Positions 17,594 to 27,114 of a stretch of DNA of 64,000 bases are shown here, piece after piece (the stretch's first letter is position 1; every line of letters begins with the position of its first letter). Made by a program: the position numbers and the translations under genes. The DNA lies in assembly GCA_900099715.1 (NCBI GenBank), contig FMTG01000006.1, positions 1-64,000 on the forward strand, written 5' to 3'. Below the pieces are notes generated by a model that saw only the letters and a list, made by a program, of their open reading frames with translations, searched no databases and was not told the DNA's origin. This stretch comes from Ruminococcaceae bacterium YRB3002 (GTDB lineage: Bacteria; Bacillota; Clostridia; Saccharofermentanales; Saccharofermentanaceae).

Positions 17594-18145
17594 TTACGAA
17601 TTTCTCTGCTTGAACAGGTGCGCCACAAAGTCCAGAAACTGCACGGGGCCCATGTCGCCCAGCCTTCTGTGCGTTCCCTCGGAATTCATGTACATATCCA
17701 CTTTATTCGCCAGCATATTGTCCAGCTTGAACAACAGGACACATATCACACCAAGGAACAGAAGTCCGTACGGCGGGAACAGCATGCCCGGAATAAAGAA
17801 CCTGAGCACGAGATTGATTACCCAGATGCCGATAAATACGAAGCCGAGCCATCTTATCTCATAGGATCCTGACTGAGTCACAAAATCATCGATATTATGT
17901 ACGCGGAAACAGAATATGAATATTGCCAGACACATGGCCGCATATACCAGACCGCGATTGGCACAGTAGCCTATAAATGCCGTCATGAACTTGGCTGAGA
18001 CAGGACCGGGTGTCGGGACGGTAGTCGTGATAATACAATAAACACCGAAGACAAAAAGCGCCAGAAAGATAACGGTAAGAACAAGGGATATAGCCATTGC
18101 CCTACGGTTGAACTTAGTCCTTGCTGTACTGTTTACTGTTTTCAT
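17594..18145 (-). CDS. Integral membrane protein, function unknown
   Basis: The 183-residue product has four membrane segments: ISLVLTVIFLALFVFGVYCII, a second around GLVYAAMCLAIFIFCF, a third LGFVFIGIWVINLVLRF and a fourth YGLLFLGVICVLLFKL. Its N-terminus is short and positive. The start with GGAGGGAGCACG upstream (Met at 18145) is preferred over the longer reading from 18229. It is 40 bases after the GGDEF gene on the same strand and so may be the last gene of a signalling operon. No known motif is seen. Confidence 0.7.
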   Translation of the reverse strand: MKTVNSTARTKFNRRAMAISLVLTVIFLALFVFGVYCIITTTVPTPGPVSAKFMTAFIGYCANRGLVYAAMCLAIFIFCFRVHNIDDFVTQSGSYEIRWLGFVFIGIWVINLVLRFFIPGMLFPPYGLLFLGVICVLLFKLDNMLANKVDMYMNSEGTHRRLGDMGPVQFLDFVAHLFKQRNS

Positions 18146-18185
18146 CGTGCTCCCTCCACTCGTTCTTCGTCCGGCAGCTGTCAGG

Positions 18186-19550
18186 TCAGCTGTCGCTGCT
18201 CCTATTATCTTCACCGTTTCCTGCATCATCCGCTGTTATCAGTTCCGTTGCATACGTGATCTCGGCGATATTATTATTCTCGGTGTTTTCCCACATGGCA
18301 ATGATCCTGTCGAGCACATTCCTGATATACTGGTCATCCAGTTCCGGAAGGATCAGGAAATACTGGTTCGGCTTCGTCTGCATCATGATATCGCTCTTGC
18401 GCAGCATGTGGTTGAGACTGTCACCAAACCGTTGGGAGACAACAGAGAACAGAGCAGGATCCACATCTTCACTTACGGGATTAAGCGTAAACAGAACCTT
18501 ATATGCCACTCCGTTATAGCTCTGGATGTAGCGGAGGACGTATTTGTAGATGAAGCTGAACGCGTCCTGACCGAGCCAGAAAGCACAGTTCCCGGTATAC
18601 CGCTCACCCATTATCATGGACAGTTGCCTCAGGTCCTCTTCAGAGCTCCTCACCTCGACCTTCTCGCGTTCTGAAGATCCTCCGAAGATAGAATAACCGT
18701 GTTTGCCGTTCTGTTTAACGAAGTATAAGGCTTTATCTGCTTTCGAGAAGAGCTCGGTAAAGTCGTTGCCTTCTGTGGGAACAAAAACGCCTCCGATAGA
18801 CACGCCGAGAGGGATCGTCATGTCTTCCCCCAGTATCTCCCTGGCAGCGCTCAGCAGCTCCCTGTTTATCCTCTTGCTGATCGACGCCACCGTCTCCTCG
18901 TCGGTAACATTGCGGCAGAATGATATGAACTCATCTCCGCCTGCCCTGCCGACTATATCATCACTTCTTGTATTCTGTCTGATGACATCCGCGAACCTTC
19001 TCAATATCTCGTCTCCGGAATCATGTCCGTGGATATCGTTGACAAGTTTGAAGCTGTCGAGGTCGATCACCAGCAGCACACCGGCACTGCTCCTGCAGGC
19101 ATCGGTGATGGCCTCGGTAGCGCTTGCCTTGTTAAGAAATCCCGTCAGCTTATCCATGCTTGCTTCCTCTTTCAGGTCGCTTATCCGTTCCATATTAGAC
19201 AGGATATTGTCGATGCGCCGCATCAGCACGTCAGCCCTGAAAGGCTTTCTGATAAAGTCCATGGCGCCCATGTCGAAGCCCTGTCCTTCAAGCTCCGCCG
19301 CATCGTCAGCGGTCATGTACATGATCGGGATCTTAACCTTGTACCTGTCAAGGAGTATCTCGTGCATCTCGAATCCGGTCATGCCCGGCATAAGAAGGTC
19401 AGACAGGATCAGTGCAGGCTTTTCCTTCTCGAAGAGCTCTATTGCCTCCGCTCCCGACGAAGCTGCAAGCACCTCGTATTTGGCGGAGAGGATCTTCTTC
19501 GTAACCATTCTCATCATCTCTTCATCGTCAACGATCAGTATCTTTGTCAT
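18186..19550 (-). CDS. Response regulator with GGDEF (diguanylate cyclase) domain
   Basis: The N-terminal receiver domain reads KILIVDDEEMM with the phospho-acceptor Asp in ILSDLLMPGM, then Thr in MYMTAD and KPF. A GGDEF domain follows (LTGFLNKASATEAI, DLDSFKLVNDIHGHDSGDEIL, RAGGDEFISF), with the active site intact, so it should make cyclic di-GMP. The last 150 residues (from about 300) form a divergent C-terminal part with some GGDEF-like features but no signature. The stop of the hybrid kinase lies 9 bases upstream, so the two genes are one operon and probable partners. No inhibitory RxxD is seen just before the active site. Confidence 0.9.
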   Translation of the reverse strand: MTKILIVDDEEMMRMVTKKILSAKYEVLAASSGAEAIELFEKEKPALILSDLLMPGMTGFEMHEILLDRYKVKIPIMYMTADDAAELEGQGFDMGAMDFIRKPFRADVLMRRIDNILSNMERISDLKEEASMDKLTGFLNKASATEAITDACRSSAGVLLVIDLDSFKLVNDIHGHDSGDEILRRFADVIRQNTRSDDIVGRAGGDEFISFCRNVTDEETVASISKRINRELLSAAREILGEDMTIPLGVSIGGVFVPTEGNDFTELFSKADKALYFVKQNGKHGYSIFGGSSEREKVEVRSSEEDLRQLSMIMGERYTGNCAFWLGQDAFSFIYKYVLRYIQSYNGVAYKVLFTLNPVSEDVDPALFSVVSQRFGDSLNHMLRKSDIMMQTKPNQYFLILPELDDQYIRNVLDRIIAMWENTENNNIAEITYATELITADDAGNGEDNRSSDS

Positions 19551-19559
19551 ATATCGTTA

Positions 19560-22500
19560 TTATCCCTCCGGCAGTGCCCTGCGTATCGTGCTCACGGTCT
19601 CTTCATACATCTTCATCAGCGGCATGAAGCCCTCGATGATCCTGTCAACATTCTCTTCCTTGGCAGCCATCTCCTGCCCCAGTGCGGCCTCCGACAGCCC
19701 GGTGGCTCCGATCATCCGCGCCGTGCTCTTGAGAGCATGAACATGAATACGGTAATCCGCCCAGTCATCCTCTTCGAAATCCTTCCTGATCTCCGCAGCC
19801 TTATCCTCATACCCCTCCGCGAAAGTCCTCAGCATCTCCACATAGAACTCCTCACTTCCGGCCGAGTATTCCACTCCGGCACCGGTATCGAATCCCGCTT
19901 CCTTAAGCACCTCTATCGGAGAAGCATGTACGCTTCCCGGCTTATCAGGAACAAACTCCACAGGCTCGAATTCCATTACCTCATCATCACTGTTATCCTC
20001 TTCATAGATCACCTTATCCTTCGGTATGAACTTGATGAGGATCTTCTCCAGATCAGGTATCTCGATAGGCTTGGACAGATAATCATTGAAACCTGCTTCG
20101 ATGTACATACCCCTCATGCCGGCTACAGCATTAGCTGTAAGACAGATAACAGGTGTATCGTAAACAAGCTCCTGTTTGATCATCTCCTTAAGAGTCTCGA
20201 TACCGTCTTTCTTGGGCATCATGTGATCCATGAATATGAGGTCATAACGCTTGACGGCTGCTTTTCTGATGCTCTCATCCCCGCTGGAGGCAAGATCCGG
20301 TGTCACGCCGTAGATCTTCAGGAGCCCCGTCGCCACCTTCAGGTTCATCTCGTTATCGTCAACAACGAGGATATCCGCGCCCTCTATCCTGAATCCGGCA
20401 GCACTGTGTTCGTTCTTTCCGGAACGTGATCTGTTCACGTATTCACCGCAGGGAGTCTTATCGACTATCTTCTGCTTCACGTAGAAGTAGAATTCCGAGC
20501 CCTGTCCGTAGATGCTGTCAACCTTGAGTTCGCTGTCCATCATCTTCAGGAGACCTTCGACGATGGTAATTCCAAGACCTGTTCCCTCGATATTCCTGTT
20601 GCGCTCCTCATCAAGACGCCTGAAGGACTTGAACAGGTTGTTCATATCGGAATCCTTGATGCCGATACCGGTATCCTTGACGCTCACGTGAAGCTGGTAT
20701 TCGTCATCATTGAGGGACGTGCCGGTCATGGTAAGCTTGACGCTTCCCTCGGGAGTATATTTGACGGCATTCGTCAGTATGTTCAGGATCACCTGCTTGA
20801 GCCTTACGTCATCGCCGAACAGTATGCACGGAATCGTCTGGTCAATATCAAATATGAGCTCCAGGTTCTTTGCCGCTGCTTTGTCGCTGATGAGATTGTA
20901 CAGATCGCTCACGAGTTCCATGAATTCATACTTCACGGGAACGATCTCCATGCCGCCCTCTTCTATCTTGGAGAAATCCAGTATTCCGTTGACCAGTTCC
21001 AGAAGAGTCTTGCCTGCACTGTTGATATTCTCTGCATATTCTGTTATTACAGGGTCTTTTGTACTCCTGAGGATCATCTCATCCATACCGATAACGGCGT
21101 TGATAGGTGTTCTTATCTCATGGCTCATCTGCGCAAGGAACCTGGACTTGGCCTTGCCCGCAGCATCCGCCTTGCGGACAGATTCGGAAAGTTTCTCGTT
21201 GACGTCGTTCTGCCAGCTGATGATCCTGTTGATCATGATAAGAACGATCACGATACACACGAATATCATGGCCCCGCTCACGAAAGCATACGCAACATAA
21301 TTCCCGAATATATGGCCCCAACGGCTCACGATATACAGGGATATCCCCGAATGCGGATCGGTGGTCATCATGCCCGTTGACAGCTTACCCGTATAGTCCC
21401 AAAATCCCGGGGAAGCATAATTCTCAACGAAATCAGTATAATCAGTACTTACGATATTCACGGCAGATTCTTCCGTCATCTCGTATTCCTTATTGGGATG
21501 ATTCAGAATATTGCCGTAGGAATCAACAAGGAATGCATACTCGTCGCTGGAATTGTCCTCGCCAAATATGCTGATCATCTTGTCCATATAGAAATCGATG
21601 CCGAACACACCCAGGAACTGCTTGTTCCTGCCGTATATTACCCTGGAGAAAGTGATGCAGTATGAATTCGTCTGCCTGTCGATATAAGGGGCTGATATGT
21701 TATAACCCGAATCGGATTTGATGGTATTCTTGTACCATTCCCTCTCTTCAACAACAAAGTTCCCGTCAGGCTTCCACCCCGTGTTCATGACTACTGTGGG
21801 TTCAAGATACGGATTTGCCACATAGCAAGCGGAGATCTGGGGAAAATTCGATGCCACCTTATCCAGCCATTCAATGCATGTATCATAATCGTCAAGGATC
21901 GAGGGATCTGCCTCGATCACGTCCGTGAACATGGTCAGGATGTCATTCTGCTCATTGATCCAGGTCGTCAGCTTCGTCTGATACCTGTCCCTGTCGATGG
22001 TCAGCGCATTAACGCCGGAGTTATACCCAAGGATAGACGTTATGACCACATTAAAGATCATCGTCACCGCGAAAATAATGATTACCACAGATCTGGAATT
22101 GCGTATCGTCCTGGAAATATCGCGCTGCCTCTTGTGCTTGTCGCTGATTATCTTCTTCTCCTGGGAAGCGATATGAGCATATGACAGCATGTCCTCCATC
22201 TTCTGCGACAGTATCATGCCCGACTCCCTGATGGAGCTCATATCCTCCCTCACACTGTCGGTGACGGTTCTGTCCTTGCCGATACGGTTCGAATCGCTCA
22301 GCGTAATGATATTCTTAAGAGGCCCCTTCAGCTCATTCGACAGAGACTCGATAAACTTGGTCCTTATCTCCAGAGACTCCTCTGCCTCCGCCCTTCTCTC
22401 GACGCTCTTCAGATAAACATATGCCGTAAACACGGTCAGCGTCAGATATATAAGAACGATGGCTGTTATCTCACGGTATGTATCACCATAGAGAACGTTA

Positions 22501-23342
22501 TCGTTAACCATGAGGATCATGAACCATCCGTTATTGGTAACATTGCTGAACACGGTGATCTTCTCTGCGTTCACTGCCACCGCAAATCTCTCATGATTCT
22601 CGGAAGACAGAACATGGCTCAGAAGGAAATTGTACTCGGGAAGCGAGTCAGATGCTTTCGTGCCGGCCAGAGACATATCCGTATATCCTACGATCATGCC
22701 CTCTTTGGTCACGATGAGAGCCTGATACTCGTTGCCCTCGATCATCTTGGTGATCGACTTCTGAACCTCGCTGAGGGTAAAATCCATGGCGACAACCGTA
22801 TCTTTGTCATCAAGCATCTTGGACATGGTATAGCACATCTGGCCGGTCATCTGGTCGATATAAGGCTCGGAGATAAACACCTTGCCTCCGGCATCCCTGG
22901 CACCCACATACCATATTCTCTCCGTGGCATGATAATCATCAGGCTTGTCAAAATCCGGTATGATCTCCCAGCCCTTACCTGCCAGATAGGCATTGAACGT
23001 GGTCCCGTCAGACTTGAGCAGCTGCTCGTGCTTCTGCTCCCTGATATAAGAATCAAGCGCGCTTCTAGGCGCATTGCCGTCGATCAGGATCTCGGCGCCC
23101 GCAGCTATCTTCTCGAGTGAATTCTCCGCATCCGTGAGGTTGTCCTGAAGTTCCTTGTGGATACCGTCGATCCTGAGCGCGCCGACCTCGTCGGCCTGAC
23201 TCATCTTTGCAGTAATGATCTGAACCGAGGTAAATACAGCCACGAGAACAAACACCGCGATTATCACGGCCAAAATATGCTTATCGTGATTTCTGATCTT
23301 ACCGCTCAAGTGGATCTCCCGGGACGACTGTATATTTTGCAA
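19560..23342 (-). CDS. Hybrid sensor histidine kinase with two Cache sensors, receiver and HPt
   Basis: The 1260-residue protein has, in order: a membrane helix (22-45), an extracellular double-Cache domain (50-285), a helix (292-312), a degenerate dimerisation domain (328-390), a helix (418-438), a second double-Cache domain (445-675), a helix (684-706), a true HisKA domain (His741 in SHEIRTPINAVIG), an ATPase domain (DTGIGI, GTGLGI), a receiver (Asp1039) and an HPt (His1202 in HALKST). The first dimerisation segment reads SLSNELKGPLKN, aligned to QMSHEIRTPINA, so the His is Asn336: it is a pseudo-DHp from a duplicated sensor half. It phosphorylates its own receiver and HPt, and then probably the GGDEF regulator downstream. 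Confidence 0.9.
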   Translation of the reverse strand: MQNIQSSREIHLSGKIRNHDKHILAVIIAVFVLVAVFTSVQIITAKMSQADEVGALRIDGIHKELQDNLTDAENSLEKIAAGAEILIDGNAPRSALDSYIREQKHEQLLKSDGTTFNAYLAGKGWEIIPDFDKPDDYHATERIWYVGARDAGGKVFISEPYIDQMTGQMCYTMSKMLDDKDTVVAMDFTLSEVQKSITKMIEGNEYQALIVTKEGMIVGYTDMSLAGTKASDSLPEYNFLLSHVLSSENHERFAVAVNAEKITVFSNVTNNGWFMILMVNDNVLYGDTYREITAIVLIYLTLTVFTAYVYLKSVERRAEAEESLEIRTKFIESLSNELKGPLKNIITLSDSNRIGKDRTVTDSVREDMSSIRESGMILSQKMEDMLSYAHIASQEKKIISDKHKRQRDISRTIRNSRSVVIIIFAVTMIFNVVITSILGYNSGVNALTIDRDRYQTKLTTWINEQNDILTMFTDVIEADPSILDDYDTCIEWLDKVASNFPQISACYVANPYLEPTVVMNTGWKPDGNFVVEEREWYKNTIKSDSGYNISAPYIDRQTNSYCITFSRVIYGRNKQFLGVFGIDFYMDKMISIFGEDNSSDEYAFLVDSYGNILNHPNKEYEMTEESAVNIVSTDYTDFVENYASPGFWDYTGKLSTGMMTTDPHSGISLYIVSRWGHIFGNYVAYAFVSGAMIFVCIVIVLIMINRIISWQNDVNEKLSESVRKADAAGKAKSRFLAQMSHEIRTPINAVIGMDEMILRSTKDPVITEYAENINSAGKTLLELVNGILDFSKIEEGGMEIVPVKYEFMELVSDLYNLISDKAAAKNLELIFDIDQTIPCILFGDDVRLKQVILNILTNAVKYTPEGSVKLTMTGTSLNDDEYQLHVSVKDTGIGIKDSDMNNLFKSFRRLDEERNRNIEGTGLGITIVEGLLKMMDSELKVDSIYGQGSEFYFYVKQKIVDKTPCGEYVNRSRSGKNEHSAAGFRIEGADILVVDDNEMNLKVATGLLKIYGVTPDLASSGDESIRKAAVKRYDLIFMDHMMPKKDGIETLKEMIKQELVYDTPVICLTANAVAGMRGMYIEAGFNDYLSKPIEIPDLEKILIKFIPKDKVIYEEDNSDDEVMEFEPVEFVPDKPGSVHASPIEVLKEAGFDTGAGVEYSAGSEEFYVEMLRTFAEGYEDKAAEIRKDFEEDDWADYRIHVHALKSTARMIGATGLSEAALGQEMAAKEENVDRIIEGFMPLMKMYEETVSTIRRALPEG

Positions 23343-23397
23343 CTTGATATTATATCACAAGTAAAGGAAAATAAGTTACACCGACCTTTCGGACATA

Positions 23398-23425
23398 AGA
23401 AAACCGCCCCATCTCTGAGGCGGTC
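23398..23425 (-). terminator. Intrinsic terminator of the aquaporin gene
   Basis: ACCGCC and GGCGGT form a stem over CTCAGAGATG-like loop bases, with TTTTC on the 3' side in the minus sense. It lies about 30 bases past the aquaporin stop codon, upstream of the kinase gene. Confidence 0.75.
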
Positions 23426-23456
23426 ACCATTAACTCATAACTGATTAAGATTGCCC

Positions 23457-24188
23457 TTACTTCTTAGCTGCCTTCTTTGCAGGCTTTGCTGCGGGTTCCT
23501 TCTCCCACATCTTGTGAACAACAGCTGCCAGAGCGCCGCCGATCAGAGGTGCGATGATGAAGACCCAGAGGCACTTGGCGGGCTCGCCGTTGCCGTCGAT
23601 TGCTGCGAATACAGCAGGTCCGATAGATCTTGCAGGGTTAACTGATGTTCCCGTAAGGCCAATTCCGAGGATGTGTACCATCACGAGTGAGAAACCGATG
23701 ATGATGCCGCCGAAAGAACCGTGGTTAGCCTTGGAAGATGTAACACCAAGGATAACGAGAACAAAGATAAATGTGAGCAGGAATTCGACAACGATACCGA
23801 TCGTGTAGCTGCCGTTTACGCCGCCAAGACCGTTAGAGCCGAAGCCGCCTGTCTTGTCCTCGATACCGGCGAGTTCAAAGATGATCCAGAGAAGTCCTGA
23901 ACCGCAGATAGCGCCGATGATCTGAGCTATACAGTAGCCGATGAATTCTTGAACTGTCATCCTTCCGTCGATAAGGCAGGCAAGGGATACAGCCGGGTTG
24001 ATGTGACAGCCGGAAACGTTGCCTACACAATAAGCCATTCCGACAATAACGAGGCCGAAAGCAAATGCCGTGAGGATGTAACCAGATCCGTTAACCGCGT
24101 CGCAGCCTACGAGCATTGCAGTTCCGCATCCGACGAGTACGAGGGTCAGTGTCCCGATAAACTCGGCAGACAGTTTCTTCATGTCCAT
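23457..24188 (-). CDS. Aquaporin / MIP-family channel
   Basis: The 243-residue protein has six membrane segments and both pore-lining NPA boxes, in CHINPAVSLA and TSVNPARSIG. After the second box the Arg follows directly, as in AqpZ-type water channels. It ends in a Lys/Ala-rich tail, unusual but common in Clostridia. It is likely a water or small solute channel of the inner membrane. The gene stands alone with its own terminator. The water versus glycerol choice cannot be settled by eye; a Gly-rich loop (GGFGSNGLGGV) favours AqpZ. Confidence 0.9.
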   Translation of the reverse strand: MDMKKLSAEFIGTLTLVLVGCGTAMLVGCDAVNGSGYILTAFAFGLVIVGMAYCVGNVSGCHINPAVSLACLIDGRMTVQEFIGYCIAQIIGAICGSGLLWIIFELAGIEDKTGGFGSNGLGGVNGSYTIGIVVEFLLTFIFVLVILGVTSSKANHGSFGGIIIGFSLVMVHILGIGLTGTSVNPARSIGPAVFAAIDGNGEPAKCLWVFIIAPLIGGALAAVVHKMWEKEPAAKPAKKAAKK

Positions 24189-24287
24189 AAGTATGTTCCT
24201 CTTTTCGATAGATTCCTGTCGATAATAACAGTTAATTACATATTACACCAAAAAGAGCAATTGCAGATTACACCACCGTTACATTTA

Positions 24288-24818
24288 TCACCAGCCGTAA
24301 CCGAGGTGCTCCTTATTCTCTGCGACCGCAGGAAAAAACTGCTCCATCTTATCCCAGAATTCCTTATTGGCATCCTCCAGGTACGACCTGTGGATCACGT
24401 TGTCCTTCTCGTTTTTTGCCTCATCATCGAAAGCCTTTTTATTCAGTTCCAGACACGTACCATCGTATGTCAGATATGTGCCGTCCTCGAGTTCCAGTTC
24501 GATGCAGTACCAGTCGCTGTAGAAGTAATCGGTATGCCCCATATGCCAGATCAGCTCGATCTCATCCATCGCCTCACAAAGCTCTTCTATCTGATCTTGA
24601 GGAAGCTCCTCGATCAGATACTTTGTGCCACCTTCTTCATCTTCATCCGCATCATTGTTTTCCCTGTCCCTGATGTAGAATCTGGCGCCTGCTGCAGAGG
24701 GAAGATCATCGTAATAAGTCGTGAGTTTTTTGCTGGTAGACGAAGGTTCCAGAAGAAAGCATCCGCAGATCCCGGCAGCAAGAACAGTTATCAGAAGAGC
24801 AACAATTAAACGCTTCAT
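24288..24818 (-). CDS. Putative lipoprotein, function unknown
   Basis: The 176-residue product begins MKRLIVALLITVLAAGICGC, an N-terminal signal with a lipobox-like end (AGIC or ICGC). The mature part is acidic with a run of Asp/Glu (NNDADEDEEGG) and no known motif. The start codon lies 3 bases beyond a REP half palindrome: its GGGGA provides the ribosome site (8-base spacing to ATG). The frame extends upstream to 24851 only by way of that repeat. It follows an anchored protein with which it may share an envelope role. Confidence 0.65.
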   Translation of the reverse strand: MKRLIVALLITVLAAGICGCFLLEPSSTSKKLTTYYDDLPSAAGARFYIRDRENNDADEDEEGGTKYLIEELPQDQIEELCEAMDEIELIWHMGHTDYFYSDWYCIELELEDGTYLTYDGTCLELNKKAFDDEAKNEKDNVIHRSYLEDANKEFWDKMEQFFPAVAENKEHLGYGW

Positions 24819-24821
24819 ATA

Positions 24822-24839
24822 GACCGTCCCCATTTCACC
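24822..24839. repeat. Half REP palindrome between two genes
   Basis: GGTGAAATGGGGACGGTC (minus sense) is one arm of the dispersed family. Its TGA is the stop codon of the gene at 24835, and its GGGGA lies where the ribosome site of the downstream lipoprotein gene must be. Confidence 0.8.
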
Positions 24840-25479
24840 AAACTTTCTCATAAACCTTGGACTGGGTAAGATTGATTATCACCGTGTAAACGGATCTCTG
24901 TTCTTTGGTAAGTGTCATCTCGAGGTTCTTGGGCATCAGGTCGCCGTCTTCAGCGATGCCGTTGATATACTCTTTCCCGTTATTGAATACAATGTAGCTT
25001 TCGGCACCCTCGGCACCGGATGCTATACCGGCGTTCTTGAACATGTTGAACTTTGTCTTGCCGATGTAGATGAATGTCACGTTATCGTTCTTTATCCTGT
25101 CGACAAGATCATTGAGCTGATCCTCGTCAATGCCTGCGATGCCGTGGGGATCGTTATAGATGATCATGCGGCCGTTCACGCCCTGGGGAGCGAGCGAACC
25201 GCAGATTGCTTCATGTTTGAAGCCGTTGACTCTTCTTGTCTTGAGGTTCGCGGGGCCCTGAATGTCCTCCCCGAAGACCATGATATCGTAGTTTTTTGCG
25301 TTGATCGCATCTGCAGCGTCAGCCACTATCTTGGACTGATTCTCCAGCACCTTGCCGCTCATCTCAGAATTACTCTTCTGGTCGAAGAAGATAAATATCC
25401 CGACAAGGAGGACGACACCAAGTATCAGGACGCCTACGTACAATGCTCTTCTGTAGAAAAAGTTTTCCATCTCATGCAA
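24835..25479 (-). CDS. Membrane-anchored extracytoplasmic protein, unknown function
   Basis: The 214-residue product has one membrane helix near the N-terminus (ALYVGVLILGVVLLVGIFIFF) and a soluble part outside. This contains a Rossmann-like alternation (MVFGEDIQGPANL, RMIIYNDPHGIAGI, FIYIGKTKFNMF) without a recognised motif. The stop codon TGA is the one inside a REP element, so the C-terminal end may have been set by the repeat. It starts 3 bases after the stop of purM and may be co-transcribed with it. I do not know the family. Confidence 0.65.
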   Translation of the reverse strand: MHEMENFFYRRALYVGVLILGVVLLVGIFIFFDQKSNSEMSGKVLENQSKIVADAADAINAKNYDIMVFGEDIQGPANLKTRRVNGFKHEAICGSLAPQGVNGRMIIYNDPHGIAGIDEDQLNDLVDRIKNDNVTFIYIGKTKFNMFKNAGIASGAEGAESYIVFNNGKEYINGIAEDGDLMPKNLEMTLTKEQRSVYTVIINLTQSKVYEKVW

Positions 25480-25482
25480 ATA

Positions 25483-26655
25483 TCAGTATGTAAACTCTTC
25501 GGAACCGTATCTGATGACCACCTCGTTGGCATCAGTGCCGGTGCTCTCCGTGTGACCTACGATACGTGCATCGATATTGAACTTGGAAGCGATGGCGATA
25601 ATGCCGGCGGCTGCCTCCTCGGAACTGACGTAGAATTCGATCCTGTGACCGCAGTTGAATACCTGGAACATCTCCTTCATCGGGATGTCGCCGGACTCGT
25701 ATATAGCCTTGAATATCGGAGGCATCTCAAAGAGGTTGTCCTTAATATACCTGATGCCCTTGCCGAAGTCCTTACACTTGCCCTGACCGCCGCCCGTGCA
25801 GTGGATTATGCCGTCGATGCTGCCGCGGTAGTTATCGAGTGCCTGTGAGATGACGGGCAGGAATGTTCTCGTGGGAGACAGGATAGCCTCACCTACCGTC
25901 TGCTCGGATCCCGGGAGATTGTCTGTCAGGCGGAACTTGCCGCAGTATGCTTTCGCCTCGGGGATCGTCTCCGAATAGGACTCGCCGAAGTTCTCATAAT
26001 AGTACTTGGACAGCAGGAGATGTCTTGCAGCCGTAAGACCGTTGGAAGAGATTCCGGAATTGTAGGACGTCTCATATGTTGCCTGCCCGAAAGAAGCAAG
26101 GCCGACGATAACGTCACCCGGCTGGATGTTTGCAGCATTGATGATATCTGATCTCTTAGCTCTTGCCACGATAGTGGAATCGACGATCAGGGTTCTTACA
26201 AGATCTCCAACGTCAGCCGTCTCGCCGCCGCACATGGTGATGTTGATGCCGAGGTCAGCGAGCTTTGCCACCATCTCGTCGTAGCCTTCGATTATCTTGG
26301 CGATCGCTTTGCCGTCAACACGGTGGGCATTACGGCCGATCGTATTGGACAGTGACATGTTCTTGTAGGCGCCGACGCATGCCAGGTCGTCTGTGTTCAT
26401 GACGAGGGAATCCTGGGCCAGTCCCTTGAACCACTCATAGCTTCCTGTCTCCTTGAACATCAGGTATGCGACGGAAGACTTGGTTCCGGCACCGTCAGCG
26501 TGGATGGCTGTGCAGTATTCGGGATCTCCGGCTATGTCGGGGATCAATTTCGCGAAAGCACCCGGGAATACACCCTTGTCCTGATTCTTTACTGCTGCCT
26601 TGACCTCATCCTTCGTGGGCGATACGCCTCTGCTCAAATACGATTCTGCTGACAT
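25483..26655 (-). CDS. purM: Phosphoribosylformylglycinamidine cyclo-ligase (AIR synthetase)
   Basis: The 390-residue enzyme closes the imidazole ring in purine synthesis using ATP. Family signposts are HADGAGTKSSVAYLM (for the usual DGVGTK), MNTDDLACVGA, ITMCGGETADVGD and HCTGGGQGK. The length is greater than the classical 345-residue PurM and fits the longer type seen in Bacteroidetes and some Clostridia. A good GGGAGG site lies before ATG. It is directly downstream of RNase P RNA, far from other purine genes in this window. Confidence 0.9.
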   Translation of the reverse strand: MSAESYLSRGVSPTKDEVKAAVKNQDKGVFPGAFAKLIPDIAGDPEYCTAIHADGAGTKSSVAYLMFKETGSYEWFKGLAQDSLVMNTDDLACVGAYKNMSLSNTIGRNAHRVDGKAIAKIIEGYDEMVAKLADLGINITMCGGETADVGDLVRTLIVDSTIVARAKRSDIINAANIQPGDVIVGLASFGQATYETSYNSGISSNGLTAARHLLLSKYYYENFGESYSETIPEAKAYCGKFRLTDNLPGSEQTVGEAILSPTRTFLPVISQALDNYRGSIDGIIHCTGGGQGKCKDFGKGIRYIKDNLFEMPPIFKAIYESGDIPMKEMFQVFNCGHRIEFYVSSEEAAAGIIAIASKFNIDARIVGHTESTGTDANEVVIRYGSEEFTY

Positions 26656-26688
26656 AAGATGCCTCCCGTAATAGTTATCTCATAATAA

Positions 26689-27062
26689 GTTCCCGCCAGG
26701 CAAGGTCGGTAAGCCGGGTTCTGTATATGATGATCATCTATCCAGATGCTGTGTTGCCACAGCATTCCAGCCGTCTCCTCATGGCCCGCGGACAGCGGTT
26801 ATGCCATTCCACGACGTTGCTCCGGGTGGGGTTTACAAGGCCGGCATGTCTCCATGCCGCCGGTGAGCTCTTACCTCGCCTTTTCATCCTTACCTTCCGC
26901 TCCGAAGAACGGCGGGCGGTTTTCTTTTCTGTTGCACTTTCCTTAAAGTCGCCTTCACCGGACGTTATCCGGCACCCTTGTCCTGTGGAGCCCGGACTTT
27001 CCTCATGCATCGGGTGTTACCCATCTGATGCCCGCGATCATCTCGGCCTGCCTCGCGCGAAC
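26689..27062 (-). ncRNA. rnpB: RNase P RNA (bacterial class A type)
   Basis: On the minus strand the RNA contains the universal segments GAGGAAAGTCCGGGCTCCAC near the 5' end and ACAGAACCCGGCTTACCGACC near the 3' end. The ends pair as P1: GTTCGCGCGAGGCAGG at 27062 with CCTTGCCTGGCGGGAAC finishing at 26689. The overall length of about 374 nt is normal. The A or B subtype was not worked out in detail. It processes tRNA precursors; the boundaries are good to a few bases. Confidence 0.95.
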
Positions 27063-27114
27063 ATTACTTATTCTAATAAAATGCCCGTTCAAAGTAAAGC
27101 CGTAAGCTTCGAAG

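Noticed and set aside
19023-20429. 468-codon plus-strand frame
   Set aside because: It lies opposite the hybrid kinase and GGDEF genes, with no plausible domain; a shadow of the conserved minus-strand proteins.
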